Assembly: GCA_020161845.1 (NCBI GenBank)
Contig: JAIUNK010000026.1
Location: 1-63,367 of the forward strand
DNA from: Actinomycetota bacterium
Lineage (GTDB): Bacteria > Actinomycetota > Actinomycetes > Actinomycetales > Dermatophilaceae
Length of the DNA: 63,367 nucleotides
Direction of reading: 5' to 3'
The notes beneath the pieces were generated by a model. The model made no database searches. It was given only the letters and a program-made list of their open reading frames with translations, and was not told the origin of the DNA. Shown here piece by piece: positions 34,877 through 45,014 of the stretch. The translations under genes were made by a program, and so were the position numbers. The stretch's first letter is position 1; each line of letters begins with the position of its first letter.

Positions 34877-35263
34877 TCAGCGGTTGACCGGGATCCGAAG
34901 CTCCTGACCCGGGTAGATACCGCTGCTCTGGAGGCCGTTCACCAGCTTGATCCTGCGGATTCCTTCGTCGACGGCAAGCGCGGGGAGTTCGGCTCGAGCC
35001 ACCTCGGTCAGGGACTGACCGACCTGCACGATGGCGACGTGGTCCACGGCCAGGTCGGGCCGAGGCTCGGCGGGGTCGAGGGCGTGCAGGACGGCGATCA
35101 TCGCCACGGTGAAGACGCACAGCGTTCGCAACAGGCGCCCTCGCCGGGTCAGTCCCGGGCGGCGCTCGGGCGCGGTGGGAAGCGGCGGCACCAGCGTCAA
35201 GTGCGGCCGCGTAGGAGCCTCCGGGACTGGCGCCATTGCCGGCCAGTCGAGTGCGACGCTCAT
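34877..35263 (-). CDS. LysM-domain membrane protein, probable SOS cell-division inhibitor
   Basis: 128 aa. A short cytoplasmic N-terminus, one membrane helix (LLRTLCVFTVAMIAVLHAL, about residues 46-64) and an extracytoplasmic LysM-like module (VQVGQSLTEVARAELP ... IKLVNGLQSSGIYPGQELRIP). The divergent position next to lexA, the size and this layout match the ChiZ (Rv2719c)/DivS/YneA group, which delays division during DNA damage. A LexA-box-like site and a promoter (TCGACA, 18 bp, CATACT) lie upstream on the minus strand. Function is inferred from context and architecture. Confidence 0.82.
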   Translation of the reverse strand: MSVALDWPAMAPVPEAPTRPHLTLVPPLPTAPERRPGLTRRGRLLRTLCVFTVAMIAVLHALDPAEPRPDLAVDHVAIVQVGQSLTEVARAELPALAVDEGIRRIKLVNGLQSSGIYPGQELRIPVNR

Positions 35264-35351
35264 CGTCTCCACCTCTCTCGTCAGGAAATCCGGCGACACG
35301 CCGGTCGGGTCGAACAGTCTTGCTATCGCTCGATGAGAGTATGACCACACA

Positions 35352-35367
35352 TCGAACGCGTTGTCGA
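35352..35367. promoter_or_regulatory. LexA (SOS) box between the LysM gene and lexA
   Basis: TCGAACGCGTTGTCGA matches the actinobacterial consensus TCGAAC-N4-GTTCGA at 10 of 12 fixed positions. It lies over the spacer of the LysM-gene promoter-like site and about 114 bp before lexA, so it could control both genes. Confidence 0.65.
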
Positions 35368-35480
35368 GCCAACCATCGAAACTATGTCTATGCTGTACTC
35401 GACGGGTGATCCGTTCCGACGACTACCCAAGCAGCGACCACTGACAACGCTGTGACCTGCAGAAACGTCAAGGAGAGGCG

Positions 35481-36194
35481 ATGGCTAAGATCCACAAGCT
35501 GCCCGAGCGCGACCCTGGAGTCGGGCTGACCCAGCGCCAGAAGCGCATTCTCGACGTGATCCGGCACGCGGTGGATCGGCGCGGCTACCCGCCGAGCCTG
35601 CGGGAGATCGGCGACTCCGTGGGCCTGACCAGCCCCAGCAGCGTTGCCCATCAGCTGGCCGCCCTCGAACGCAAGGGCTACCTGCGCCGCGATCCGAATC
35701 GACCCCGGGCGATCGAGATCGTCAACACGGGCCCGGGCGGACCCCGCAGCAGCCACAGCCGCCCCAGCCGGCCGGCGCGCCCGCGATACGACCAGATGGG
35801 CATGCGGGATCTGCAGCCGACCCCGTCCTACGTCCCCCTCCTGGGCCGGATCGCGGCCGGGGCACCCATCACCGCCGAGCAGGCCGTCGAGGACGTCTTC
35901 CCGCTGCCCCGCCAGATCGTGGGCGACGGCGAGCTGTTTCTCCTGCAGGTGTCGGGTGACTCCATGATCGACGCAGCGATCTGCGACGGCGACTGGGTCG
36001 TGGTCCGGCAACAGCCGTCGGCCGAGAGTGGCGAGATCGTCGCCGCCATGATCGACGGCGAAGCCACCGTGAAGACATTCCGTCGCCGCGACGGCCACGT
36101 ATGGCTGCTGCCTCACAACGAAGCCTTCGAGCCGATCCTCGGCGACTCGGCCGTCATCCTCGGACGCGTGACCGCGGTGCTGCGGCGGATCTGA
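35481..36194 (+). CDS. lexA: LexA repressor
   Basis: SOS master repressor with RecA-stimulated self-cleavage; 237 aa. The N-terminal winged helix covers residues 15-85 ([31 protein letters not shown]). A Ser/Arg/Pro linker of about 25 residues leads to the cleavage site Ala126-Gly127 (RIAAGAPI). The catalytic dyad is Ser161 (GDSM) and Lys198 (TVKTF). GGAGAGG before the ATG is a good ribosome site. Confidence 0.98.
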   Translation: MAKIHKLPERDPGVGLTQRQKRILDVIRHAVDRRGYPPSLREIGDSVGLTSPSSVAHQLAALERKGYLRRDPNRPRAIEIVNTGPGGPRSSHSRPSRPARPRYDQMGMRDLQPTPSYVPLLGRIAAGAPITAEQAVEDVFPLPRQIVGDGELFLLQVSGDSMIDAAICDGDWVVVRQQPSAESGEIVAAMIDGEATVKTFRRRDGHVWLLPHNEAFEPILGDSAVILGRVTAVLRRI

Positions 36195-36224
36195 CTCCGC
36201 AGGGAACGCACCTGGTCAGGTTCG

Positions 36225-36239
36225 ATAACTGACGGTTAT
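36225..36239 (+). promoter_or_regulatory. LysR-type operator (T-N11-A) before the LysR gene
   Basis: ATAAC-TGACG-GTTAT is a perfect 5-bp inverted repeat with a 5-bp spacer, containing T36226-N11-A36238, the core pattern bound by LysR-type regulators. It ends 9 bp before the regulator's ATG, so it fits negative autoregulation. Confidence 0.55.
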
Positions 36240-36248
36240 GATCTGCTC

Positions 36249-37187
36249 ATGATCGACGCCGCCGGGTTACGAGTCATGAAAGCCATCGCCGACGAAGGCA
36301 GCTTCACCGCCGCGGCTGCTTCCCTGGGCTACTCGCAGCCTGCGATCTCCCAGATGGTCCGCCGGTTGGAACAACGGACGGGCACCGTGCTGGTGGAACG
36401 GGTCGGCCGAAGTGTCCGGCTCACCGAAGCCGGCGAGGTGCTCGCCCGGCACGCCATCGGCGTGCTGGCGGCCCTGGAGTCCGCCGAGGAGGAGGTCGCG
36501 GCCATCGCGGGCCTCCGAGCCGGGCGGGTCCGGTTGATGGCCTTCCCGTCCGGCTCGGCCACCCTCGTACCGCGCGCCCTGGCCCTGGTCAGAGAGCGCT
36601 ACCCGCAGATCTGCGTGCGGTTCGCCGAGGCAGAGCCGCCGGAGTCGCTGGCGGCGCTGCGGGCCGGCGACTGCGACCTCGCGGTGGCGTTCACCTATGA
36701 GGGCACCGACCTCGGCCGGGGCGAGGAGGATCTCGACCTCTTCGTCGTCGAGAAGCTACTCGACGACGAAGTCCGCCTCGTCGTTCCGCTGGACCACCCC
36801 CTCGCCGATCAGGACGTCGCCCGCATCGCCGACCTGGCCGAGGACCCGTGGATCGCCGGATGCCCGCGCTGCCGCGGCCACCTGGTCCAGGTCTGCGACA
36901 GCGCCGGCTTCTCCCCGCGGGTCGGCTTCGAAACCGAGGACTACGTCGCCGTCCTGGGGTTCGTCGCGGCAGGGCTGGGCGTGGCGCTGGTGCCCGACCT
37001 GATCCTGAGCAGCGCCTCCAACCCCCGCGTGAAGATTCTGCCGATCGACCCGCCCTCCCGACGTACCGTCCTGGCCGTCACCACCCCCGACCTGCGCCGT
37101 GTCCCCGCCGTCGAAGCCACCATGCGCGCCCTCCAGGAGAGCGCCGTCCACCTGGCTCAGCACGCACCCGTGCCCGCCCCCGCCTGA
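36249..37187 (+). CDS. LysR-family transcriptional regulator
   Basis: 312 aa. The N-terminal winged helix-turn-helix (residues 5-63) has DEGSFTAAAASLGYSQPAISQ and RLEQRTGTVLVER. A type 2 periplasmic-binding-like effector domain follows from about residue 90 (GRVRLMAFPSGSATLVP ... GFVAAGLGVALVPDL). The effector is unknown. No metabolic operon is adjacent: upstream is lexA and downstream is the convergent comEC, so its targets other than itself cannot be read from context. Confidence 0.9.
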   Translation: MIDAAGLRVMKAIADEGSFTAAAASLGYSQPAISQMVRRLEQRTGTVLVERVGRSVRLTEAGEVLARHAIGVLAALESAEEEVAAIAGLRAGRVRLMAFPSGSATLVPRALALVRERYPQICVRFAEAEPPESLAALRAGDCDLAVAFTYEGTDLGRGEEDLDLFVVEKLLDDEVRLVVPLDHPLADQDVARIADLAEDPWIAGCPRCRGHLVQVCDSAGFSPRVGFETEDYVAVLGFVAAGLGVALVPDLILSSASNPRVKILPIDPPSRRTVLAVTTPDLRRVPAVEATMRALQESAVHLAQHAPVPAPA

Positions 37188-37221
37188 GCGAACCCCGCCG
37201 CCGTCGCCCAAGGAGCGCCGC

Positions 37222-39696
37222 TCAGCCCGGCGCCCGACCCTTCGAAACGGCCACGCCCACACCCTCCCCGACCCGACAGAACAGCAGGTCACCGTCGCGA
37301 TCCGTGCGGTAGATCGGCGCACCCGTCCCGGCCAGGACCGCCAGCAGCGATGGGGCGGGATGGCCGTAGTCGTTGTCCGCACCCACCGAGATCGCGAATG
37401 CCCGCGCGCCCACCTCCTCCAGCAACAGCCGGTCCGCATTCGCCGAGCCGTGGTGCGCCACCTTGACCACGTCGTACGGTCGCGGATCGCCGACCCGGCG
37501 CAGCTCCGCGCGGACCTCGGCCGCCTCCTCCCGCTCGGCGTCGCCCATCAGGAGCAGCCGCAACCCGTCCGCGTCCACGTCCAGGACGAGGGAGGAGTTG
37601 TTCGGTACCGACCCCACCGCGATCCGGCCGCGCGGCGCCACGACCCGGGCGCTCGCCCGCTCCCAGCGCAACACGTCCCCCGTGTGCAGGCGCTGCGCCG
37701 CCAGCCCACGCCCCGCCAACGCCCTCGCCACCCGGGCCGCGTCCTCGGGCGGATCGTCCAGCGGGCTGAGGAATACCTCCCGCACCGGCCAGCGGGACAG
37801 CACTCCCTCGAGCCCGCCCGAATGGTCGTCGTGCAGATGAGTCAGCACGACCGCGTCGATCGCGCGCACTCCCAACCGGTCCAGGCAGCCGGCGATGCGC
37901 TCCGGCGCCGGACCGGTGTCGATGACCGCCGCCGAGTCCGCGCCACTGCGCAGAACCAGGGCATCGCCCTGCCCGACGTCGCAGACGGCCAAGCGCCACG
38001 CCGGATCCGGCCACCCGCCGCGACCCACGGGCACGACCAACGTCGCCGCCACCGCCAGCATCGACAGGGCCAGCCCCGGCCGACGCGCCGCCGTCCAGGC
38101 CACCCGCGGGGCCACCACCAGCGCCCCCGCCGTGAGCACCGTCAGCAGCAGCGCCCCGGCCACCCCGCCGGGCCAGGGGATCACCGCATAGGGCCACCGC
38201 GCACAGCGATGCGCCACCTCCGCCACCGCCAGGACCGGTACCGCCGCGAGTGCCGCGATCACCGACCCCGCGCCGACGTGCACCGCGGCCGTCAGGGCGG
38301 CGGCCACCCCCAGCAGGGTGGCCGGCGCCACCAGGGGCGCCGCCAGCAGGTTCGCGATGACCGCCACCGCGCTGATGGACCCGGACAGCACGACGATCAC
38401 GGGGGCGCACACCACCTGGGCGGCTAGCGGGATCGCGATCGCCTCGCCGAGAAAGCGCAGGTACGTCGGGAGCCGCCGCGAGATCGCCGCGCCCCACGGC
38501 CGGGCCAACAGCAACAGGCCGGCCGTGGCCAGCACGGACAACGCAAAGCCGTACGAGCGGGCCAGCCACGGATCGGCGACGAGCAGGACGATCACCGCCG
38601 CACCCAGCGCGGGCAACCCCGCTCCGCGCCGCGAACTCTGCATCCCGATCAGGCCGACCCCACCCATCACCGCCGCGCGCACCACGCTCGGCTCCGGCCG
38701 CGCCACCAGGACGAAACCCACCAGCAGCACGGCGCAGAAGCCTGGGCGGGCCCGACGGGGCAGCCGCAGCGCCCCCGCCAGCGCGAGCGCGGCGGAGAGC
38801 ACGATGGCGACATTGGATCCCGACACCGCGGCCAGGTGCGTCAGCCCGGTGACCTTCATGTCGTCCGACAGCAACCGGGGCGCCAGGCTCGTGTCGCCCA
38901 CGACCAGCCCCGGCACGAGCCCCTGCGCATCGGGAGGCAGGCCGGCGACCGCCTCGCGCAGTCGCTGCCGCAGGTGTTCTGCCGCGTCCGCGACACCGCC
39001 CGGCGCGGCCAGCACCTCCCCAGGACCGGTGGGGACGAGGATCGCGACGACATCCTCGCCCGGGTCGGCCGGCCGCAGCCGCCCGGTGACCCGGACCTCC
39101 TCGAACCACCGCCGTTGCGCCCACTCCGCAGGCCCCTGCACCAGCACCGGAGTGCTCACCGCCACCCGACGACCCCGCCCGAGCACCTCGCTCACGTCGA
39201 ACCTGACCACGGCGGAGTCCGCCCGCCGTTCGGGACCGGCACGAAGCACCCGAGGATCCCCGGCGATCCGCCCGGTCACGGTCACCACCGCGCGCTGCCG
39301 CGCCAGATCGGACACGCCGCCGGCCTCCCTCGCGACGACCTGCGCGGCTCCCGTCGCCAACACCGTGGCGGTGACCACGCCGCAGGCGGCCAGCACCGCG
39401 GAGCGCCGGCCCGACTGCCGCCGCCACCAGGCCACCCCGGCGACCGCCGCGGCGCCCACGGCTCCGCAGCCGAGGGCGAGGCCACCGGACGGCAGCAGCA
39501 CGAGCAAGGCCACCCAGGCCGCCGCGGCGGCCACCGCCAGTCGGGCGTCGACGGGCGCCGGCACCGCCGGCTCGTCCGGTTCGTTCGGGGCCTCTGGATT
39601 CTCGGCTCGCCGACGAGCGGCGGTACGCCGAGGTGGGTCGGCGCCGGTACGCCGAGGTCGGTCGGCGCCGGTACGCCGAGGTCGGTCGGCGCTCAC
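37222..39696 (-). CDS. comEC: ComEC/Rec2-family DNA-uptake channel protein
   Basis: 824 aa from a GTG that overlaps the comEA stop (GTGA). Hydrophobic N-terminal helices, then an OB-like loop (ARGDD-type region VTVTGRIAGDPRVLRAG), the Competence domain (LVPGLVVGDTSLAP, MKVTGLTHLAAVSGSNVAIV) and about ten helices. A C-terminal metallo-beta-lactamase domain carries DVGQGDALVLRSG and LTHLHDDHSGG. The protein should move single-stranded DNA across the membrane with ComEA as the receptor. The first 30 residues are RRTGADRP repeats coded by a 24-bp repeat, so the true start may be downstream. Confidence 0.93.
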   Translation of the reverse strand: MSADRPRRTGADRPRRTGADPPRRTAARRRAENPEAPNEPDEPAVPAPVDARLAVAAAAAWVALLVLLPSGGLALGCGAVGAAAVAGVAWWRRQSGRRSAVLAACGVVTATVLATGAAQVVAREAGGVSDLARQRAVVTVTGRIAGDPRVLRAGPERRADSAVVRFDVSEVLGRGRRVAVSTPVLVQGPAEWAQRRWFEEVRVTGRLRPADPGEDVVAILVPTGPGEVLAAPGGVADAAEHLRQRLREAVAGLPPDAQGLVPGLVVGDTSLAPRLLSDDMKVTGLTHLAAVSGSNVAIVLSAALALAGALRLPRRARPGFCAVLLVGFVLVARPEPSVVRAAVMGGVGLIGMQSSRRGAGLPALGAAVIVLLVADPWLARSYGFALSVLATAGLLLLARPWGAAISRRLPTYLRFLGEAIAIPLAAQVVCAPVIVVLSGSISAVAVIANLLAAPLVAPATLLGVAAALTAAVHVGAGSVIAALAAVPVLAVAEVAHRCARWPYAVIPWPGGVAGALLLTVLTAGALVVAPRVAWTAARRPGLALSMLAVAATLVVPVGRGGWPDPAWRLAVCDVGQGDALVLRSGADSAAVIDTGPAPERIAGCLDRLGVRAIDAVVLTHLHDDHSGGLEGVLSRWPVREVFLSPLDDPPEDAARVARALAGRGLAAQRLHTGDVLRWERASARVVAPRGRIAVGSVPNNSSLVLDVDADGLRLLLMGDAEREEAAEVRAELRRVGDPRPYDVVKVAHHGSANADRLLLEEVGARAFAISVGADNDYGHPAPSLLAVLAGTGAPIYRTDRDGDLLFCRVGEGVGVAVSKGRAPG
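39622..39693 (-). repeat. 24-bp tandem repeat in the comEC N-terminus
   Basis: Three copies of a unit containing cgccgaggtcggtcggcgcc (plus reading) plus ggta encode RRTGADRP octapeptides at the very start of comEC. The frame is preserved. Confidence 0.88.
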
Positions 39697-40796
39697 ACCA
39701 CCACCAGCGGCCGGAGCTGTTCCATCAGCTTGGGCCCGATGCCCGGCACCTCGGCCAGCTCGTCGACGCTGGTGAATCTCCCGTTCGCGCGGCGCCAGTC
39801 CACGATCTTCTGGGCCGTCACCGGACCGACGCCGGGCAGGGTATCCAGCACCGACAGGTCCGCCGTGTTCAGATCAATGCGCCCACCCGCACCTCGACCC
39901 GCACCGTTGGCGGGCCCCGCGGCGCCGCCACCGCTCGCTGCTGCCCCGGCCACCGGCGGATCCCCCACCGCCGGGACGACGATCTGTTCGCCGTCGGCGA
40001 GCACCCGCGCCAGGTTCACCCCGGACAGCTGCGCCGCCGGCCCACCACCCCCGGCCGCGCGGACTGCGTCCTCCACCCGGGAACCCGCACTGAGCCGCAC
40101 CACCCCGGGCGTCTTCACCTGCCCCACGACGTGCACCGTGACCGAGGCCGGCGCGGTGCCGTCGGGCCCGGCCCGGGACCCGGACGACGCGCCAGCCGCA
40201 CCGGCACCGCTGGGCCCCTTCGCACCCGACGAGCCGGACGAGCCGCCCGAGCCGGCGACGCCGGTCGGGACGGTCGGCGTCACCGGCGTCGGTACGGCCG
40301 ACGCGGCGGCACCCCAGGCCCGGACGCCGATTACCGCCGCCACCACCAGCCCTACCAGCGCCAACCCGAGCACGGCGCCCCAAGCCGGTCGCACGCGCAC
40401 GCTGCGCAGTGGTCCGGGGAGGGTGACCAGGGGTGGTGGCTCCGGCGCACTGGAGCGGTGCCGGGCCGGTGAGCGCGGGACCGGACGACGCTGCCGGGGC
40501 CGGGGGCTGCCGCCGGTGGTCGGCGTCGCGCCGCTCGGATCCGACCGCACCGAACCGTCGACGGATCCGGGCCGGGGTGGGCGGGGCAGCGCAGGCCCCC
40601 CGGGACGCGACCCGTCGGCGGCGTTACGTCGACCGGCATCCCCGGCGCGGCGCGACCCGTCGGCATCGGTGGGCCCGGGAGTCCGGGGCGCGGCGGCGGC
40701 AGAGGGCCAGGGCGGCGAGAATCCGGACGACGCCGGTCGGCGCAGCAGCGTCTCGACGCGGTCCGGCGGCGGGGGCGTCGGGGATCTGCGGCGCAT
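39693..40796 (-). CDS. comEA: ComEA-family DNA receptor
   Basis: 367 aa. A long Pro/Arg-rich N-terminus (about 120 residues) precedes one membrane helix (AWGAVLGLALVGLVVAAVIG). A Gly/Ser/Ala linker follows, then a SLBB domain (VTVHVVGQVKTPGVVRLSAG) and tandem helix-hairpin-helix motifs (LNTADLSVLDTLPGVGP; ELAEVPGIGPKLMEQL) that bind DNA. Coupled to comEC by a 4-bp overlap. The long N-terminus is unusual; a shorter start inside it is possible. Confidence 0.93.
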   Translation of the reverse strand: MRRRSPTPPPPDRVETLLRRPASSGFSPPWPSAAAAPRTPGPTDADGSRRAGDAGRRNAADGSRPGGPALPRPPRPGSVDGSVRSDPSGATPTTGGSPRPRQRRPVPRSPARHRSSAPEPPPLVTLPGPLRSVRVRPAWGAVLGLALVGLVVAAVIGVRAWGAAASAVPTPVTPTVPTGVAGSGGSSGSSGAKGPSGAGAAGASSGSRAGPDGTAPASVTVHVVGQVKTPGVVRLSAGSRVEDAVRAAGGGGPAAQLSGVNLARVLADGEQIVVPAVGDPPVAGAAASGGGAAGPANGAGRGAGGRIDLNTADLSVLDTLPGVGPVTAQKIVDWRRANGRFTSVDELAEVPGIGPKLMEQLRPLVVV

Positions 40797-40968
40797 GGAC
40801 CCACGCTCGCAAGTCGAGCCGCCGACGGGGCGGGCCGCTGCGCGGCCTGTGGACGGCGGCGGCGGATCGGCGGGGTGTGGATGGCGGTGAGGTCCCGCCG
40901 GTCGTGGGTGGCTCGGTATGGCTGGCTCGCGAGGAACGACGTGGGCTCGCGGCCCACGACGTACGGGC

Positions 40969-41835
40969 TCAGGCCACCGCGGGTGGGGCGACCACGACCC
41001 CGACGCTGCCGGGGCCGAGATGAGCCGCAGCGACCAGCCCCAACTCGACCATGTCGACGTCGCCCGCGATCAGCTCCCCGCACCGATCCCGCAGCGCCGT
41101 CGCGATCTGAGCCGCCCGATCGGGCCCGCCCACGTGGTGCACCGTGACCCGCGACCCGGGCCGCGCGGTGACCCGCTCCGCCGCCAGATCGACCAGCCGC
41201 GCCACGGCCCGGCCCATCGTGCGCTGCTTCTCCACCGGTTCGATGCGGCCGTCGCGCAGCGCCAGCAGCGGCTTGACCGCGAGCGCCGACCCGAGCAGCG
41301 CCGCAGCGGCGCCGATGCGCCCGCCGCGCCGCAGGAACTCCAGCGAGGCCACGCAGAACAGCACCGTCGTCTCGCGGGCCACCCCGGCCGCCGCCTCTGC
41401 CGCCGCCGCGGCGGTGGCGTCGGCGCCCATGCGGCGTACGCACTCGGCGGCCTCCCGCACGGCGTACCCCAACCCGGCACCCATCGAGGCCGAGTCGACC
41501 ACCCGTACCGGCACCGACGCCGCCTCGGCCGCCAGCACCGCCGCCTCGTAGGTGCCCGACAGCGCCGCCGACAGGTGCACGCTGACGATCTCCTGCGCCC
41601 CCTCGGCGGCCAGGGCCTCGAACCGAGTGAGGAACTGCTGCGGGCTCGGCCGTGAGGTGGTGGCGCCGCCCGCCCGGGCCAGGGCCCGGCCCAACTCCCC
41701 GGCGGCCCGATCCTCACCCTCGACATAGCTGTCCATGTCGATGAGCACGGACAAAGGCACGACGACGACCCCGTGGTGGGTGGCCCAGTCCGCGGGAAGG
41801 TAGGCGGTGGAGTCCGTCACGATGCCGACGCGCAT
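40969..41835 (-). CDS. DegV family fatty-acid-binding protein
   Basis: 288 aa. The N-terminal MRVGIVTDSTAYLP and the loop TSRPSPQQF are DegV signatures, and VHLSAALSGTYEAA and ASLEFLRRGGRIG follow in order. Related proteins (FakB in Firmicutes) bind fatty acids for phosphorylation by FakA; no fakA-like gene is adjacent. It starts 34 bp after the leuS stop and may be its operon partner. Confidence 0.92.
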   Translation of the reverse strand: MRVGIVTDSTAYLPADWATHHGVVVVPLSVLIDMDSYVEGEDRAAGELGRALARAGGATTSRPSPQQFLTRFEALAAEGAQEIVSVHLSAALSGTYEAAVLAAEAASVPVRVVDSASMGAGLGYAVREAAECVRRMGADATAAAAAEAAAGVARETTVLFCVASLEFLRRGGRIGAAAALLGSALAVKPLLALRDGRIEPVEKQRTMGRAVARLVDLAAERVTARPGSRVTVHHVGGPDRAAQIATALRDRCGELIAGDVDMVELGLVAAAHLGPGSVGVVVAPPAVA

Positions 41836-41869
41836 AGCCGCAGATCCTCGCACGCCGCAGGGCCCGGCG

Positions 41870-44821
41870 TCAGCCGGCGACGATGTTGACCAGGCTCGGC
41901 GGCCGGACGATGACCTTGCGTACGGCCTTGCCGGCCAGCTGCGCGACCACCTTCTCGCTCGCCATCGCGGCGGCCTCCAGGTCCGCCGCACTGATGTCCG
42001 CGGCGACCTCGATCCGGTCGCGCACCTTGCCCTGGATCTGGACGACGCAGGTCACGGTGTCGTCGACGAGATAGGCGGGGTCGGCGACCGGGAACGCCTC
42101 GTAGGTCAGCGTCCCCGCATGCCCGAGCCGGGCCCACATCTCCTCCGCGATGTGCGGCGCGACGGGCGCCGTCATCAGCACCAGCGCCTCGGCGGCCTCC
42201 CGCGGCACCTCCGGCAGCTTCGTCAGCGCGTTGGTGCATTCGATGAGCTTGGCGATCGCGGTGTTGAAGCGCAGGTTCGCATAATCGGCGCGGACCCCGT
42301 CGATGGTGCGATGCAGCACGCGGCGGGTGGCCTCGTCGTACCCCGCGCCCACCTCGGCCGCCGTCCGCGTCGCCAGGCACCGGCCGGTCTCCTCGTGGAC
42401 GACCAGCCGCCACAGCCGCTGCAGGAAGCGCTGCGAGCCGACCACCGCGCGGGTCTCCCACGGTCGGGACTGGTCCAGCGGGCCCATGCTCATCTCGTAG
42501 ACCCGGAAGGTGTCGGCGCCGTAATCGGCGTACATCTCGTCCGGCGTCGTCACGTTCTTCAGCGACTTGCCCATCTTCCCGTACTCGCGGGTGACGGGCT
42601 CGCCCTGCCAGCGGTACGTCGTGGCCGCCGGCTCGCCTGTCGCCCCGACGCCCGCCCCGCCGACCACCTCCTCGACCTCGGCGGCGGGCACCGCCTGGCC
42701 GCGGGCGTCCCGATAGGCGTAGGCCTGGATGTAGCCCTGGTTGTAGAGCCGCCGGAACGGCTCCTCGCTGCTGACGTGGCCCAGGTCGTAGAGCACCTTG
42801 TGCCAAAACCGGGAATACAGCAGGTGCAGCACGGCGTGCTCGACGCCCCCGACGTACAGGTCGACGCCGCCCGGGTCCGTCGAGCCCGCGGGCGCCCCGG
42901 CGACCGGCTGCTCGCGCGGGCCCATCCAGTAGCGCTCCACCTGCGGGTCGACCAGGACGTCGTCGTTGGTGGGGTCGAGGTAGCGCAGCTCGTACCAGCA
43001 CGAACCCGCCCACTGCGGCATGACGTTCAGCTCGCGGCGGTAGCGGCGCGGGCCGTCGCCGTGCCCGTACGCCGACAGGTCCAGCTCCACCTCGGCCCAC
43101 TGGGTGGCCTTGGCCAGCGGTGGCACCGGCTCGCTGGCCGCGTCCTGCGGGTCGTGCTTGACCGGACTGTAGTCATCGACCTCGGGCAGCTCGACGGGCA
43201 GCAGCTCCTCGGGCAGCGCGATCGGCAGACCGGTCTCGTCGTACACGATCGGGAACGGCTCGCCCCAATACCGCTGCCGACTGAACAGCCAGTCGCGCAG
43301 CTTGTAGGTGATCGCGCCCGCACCGAAGCCCTTGGCCTCCAACCAGGCGATCATCGCCGCCTTGGCCTCGTCCTTGCCCAGCCCGTTCAGGCTGATCTCG
43401 GCGTTGGCGCTGTTGATCGAGGGGCCGTCGCCGGTGTACGCCGTGTCCGGGTCGTGGCCTTCGGACGGCTGGACCGTGCGGATGATGTCCAGGTCGAACT
43501 TCTTCGCGAAGTCCCAGTCCCGCTCGTCCTCGGCGGGCACCGCCATGATCGCGCCGGTGCCGTAGCCCATCAGCACGTAGTCGGCGACGAACACCGGAAT
43601 CTGCGTGCCGGTCACGGGGTTCGTCGCGAACGCGCCCGTGAACACGCCAGTCTTGTCTTTGCCTTCGGCCTGCCGCTCGACGTCGGACTTCCCGCCGGCC
43701 ACGGCGCGGTACGACGCCACGGCCTCGCCGGGCGTCGCCGCCCCGCCGGTCCAGGCCGCGCGGGTCCCCTCGGGCCAGCCGCCGGCCGGCACCATCGCGT
43801 CCACCAGCGGATGTTCGGGCGCCAGCACCATGAACGTCGCGCCGAACAGCGTGTCGGGCCGGGTGGTGAACACCTCGATGGGTGCCTCGCCGCCGTCGGC
43901 CGCGTGACCGGTGAACCGCACCCGCGCACCGGTCGAACGGCCGATCCAGTTGCGCTGCATGAGCTTGACCGGCTCGGGCCAGTCCAGCCGCTCCAGGTCG
44001 TCGATGAGGCGGTCGGCGTACGTCGTGATCCGCATCATCCACTGCCGCATGCTGCGCTTGAACACCGGGAAGTTGCCGATGTCGGAGCGCCCCTCGGCGG
44101 TGACCTCCTCGTTCGCCAGCACCGTGCCCAGACCCGGGCACCAGTTGACCGGCGCCTCGGACAGGTAGGCCAGCCGGCGGTCGTCGACGGCGCGGCGGCG
44201 TTCGATGGGGTCCAGGTCCGCCCAGGCCCGGCCGTCGGGGGTGGAGATCTCGCCGCGCGCATAGCCCGCGACCAGGTCATCGACGTGCCGCGCCTTCCCG
44301 CGGCCGCCGTCGGCGTCCGGGTCGAACCAGGCGTTGAACAGTTGCAGGAAGATCCACTGCGTCCAGCGATAGAACGCCACATCGGTGGTCGCGATCGAGC
44401 GACGGTCGTCGTGCCCCAGACCCAGTCGGCGCAGCTGGCGGCGCATGTTCGCGACGTTCTCGTCGGTGGTCTTGCGGGGGTGCTGCCCGGTCTGCACGGC
44501 GTACTGCTCCGCGGGCAGCCCGAACGCGTCGTACCCCAGGCAGTGCAGCACGTTCTTGCCGGTCATCCGCTGGTAGCGCGCGTAGACGTCGGTGCCGATG
44601 TAGCCCAGCGGGTGGCCGACGTGCAGGCCGGCCCCGGAGGGATAGGGGAACATGTCCATCACGAAGAGCTTCTCGCCGCGCTGGGCGATGGTGGCCGGGT
44701 CCCCCAGCGGTCCGGTCGGGTTCGGGGTCCAGAACGTGTGCTCCTGCTCCCACCGGTCCTGCCAGGCCGTCTCGATCTGTTCGGCCAGGGCGGCGGTGTA
44801 GCGGAAGGGGGTCTCGGTCAT
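41870..44821 (-). CDS. leuS: Leucyl-tRNA synthetase
   Basis: Class I synthetase, 983 aa. HIGH region [16 protein letters not shown] at about residues 56-71, the CP1 editing domain with [20 protein letters not shown], the KMSKS loop KMGKSLKNV and a C-terminal anticodon-binding helical bundle. An ATG start is preceded by a 290-bp leader that carries a Leu-rich leader peptide and competing hairpins, which suggests control by charged tRNA-Leu. Confidence 0.97.
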   Translation of the reverse strand: MTETPFRYTAALAEQIETAWQDRWEQEHTFWTPNPTGPLGDPATIAQRGEKLFVMDMFPYPSGAGLHVGHPLGYIGTDVYARYQRMTGKNVLHCLGYDAFGLPAEQYAVQTGQHPRKTTDENVANMRRQLRRLGLGHDDRRSIATTDVAFYRWTQWIFLQLFNAWFDPDADGGRGKARHVDDLVAGYARGEISTPDGRAWADLDPIERRRAVDDRRLAYLSEAPVNWCPGLGTVLANEEVTAEGRSDIGNFPVFKRSMRQWMMRITTYADRLIDDLERLDWPEPVKLMQRNWIGRSTGARVRFTGHAADGGEAPIEVFTTRPDTLFGATFMVLAPEHPLVDAMVPAGGWPEGTRAAWTGGAATPGEAVASYRAVAGGKSDVERQAEGKDKTGVFTGAFATNPVTGTQIPVFVADYVLMGYGTGAIMAVPAEDERDWDFAKKFDLDIIRTVQPSEGHDPDTAYTGDGPSINSANAEISLNGLGKDEAKAAMIAWLEAKGFGAGAITYKLRDWLFSRQRYWGEPFPIVYDETGLPIALPEELLPVELPEVDDYSPVKHDPQDAASEPVPPLAKATQWAEVELDLSAYGHGDGPRRYRRELNVMPQWAGSCWYELRYLDPTNDDVLVDPQVERYWMGPREQPVAGAPAGSTDPGGVDLYVGGVEHAVLHLLYSRFWHKVLYDLGHVSSEEPFRRLYNQGYIQAYAYRDARGQAVPAAEVEEVVGGAGVGATGEPAATTYRWQGEPVTREYGKMGKSLKNVTTPDEMYADYGADTFRVYEMSMGPLDQSRPWETRAVVGSQRFLQRLWRLVVHEETGRCLATRTAAEVGAGYDEATRRVLHRTIDGVRADYANLRFNTAIAKLIECTNALTKLPEVPREAAEALVLMTAPVAPHIAEEMWARLGHAGTLTYEAFPVADPAYLVDDTVTCVVQIQGKVRDRIEVAADISAADLEAAAMASEKVVAQLAGKAVRKVIVRPPSLVNIVAG

Positions 44822-44865
44822 CGCTCTCGTCCTCGTTCGTGTCGTCGGTGCGTACGGCGTGCCCC

Positions 44866-44937
44866 GGGCCCTGCGGGCCGACCTGGCCCCTCGGGCCGGT
44901 CAGGCCCTTCGGGCCGGTCGGCTCGTCGGGCCGGATC
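44866..44937 (-). repeat. Tandem small-hairpin repeats in the leuS 5' UTR
   Basis: Four units of about 18 bp, each containing a short inverted repeat such as GGCCCGAAGGGCC or GGCCCGAGGGGCC (minus strand), lie between the attenuator and the leuS ATG. Confidence 0.75.
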
Positions 44938-44961
44938 AGCAGGTCCCGGGGGACATGAGAA

Positions 44962-44982
44962 GACCCCCAGGGCGTGGGGGTC
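44962..44982 (-). terminator. Attenuator hairpin in the leuS leader
   Basis: GACCCCC and GGGGGTC form a 7-bp stem with a 7-nt loop, followed by TTCTC in the RNA. It precedes leuS, so it would stop transcription before the gene unless the GGGGG strand pairs with the downstream CCCCC at 44948-44952. Confidence 0.65.
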
Positions 44983-45014
44983 GGCCGCGTCGGATCCCGG
45001 TGTCCTCGACGCGG

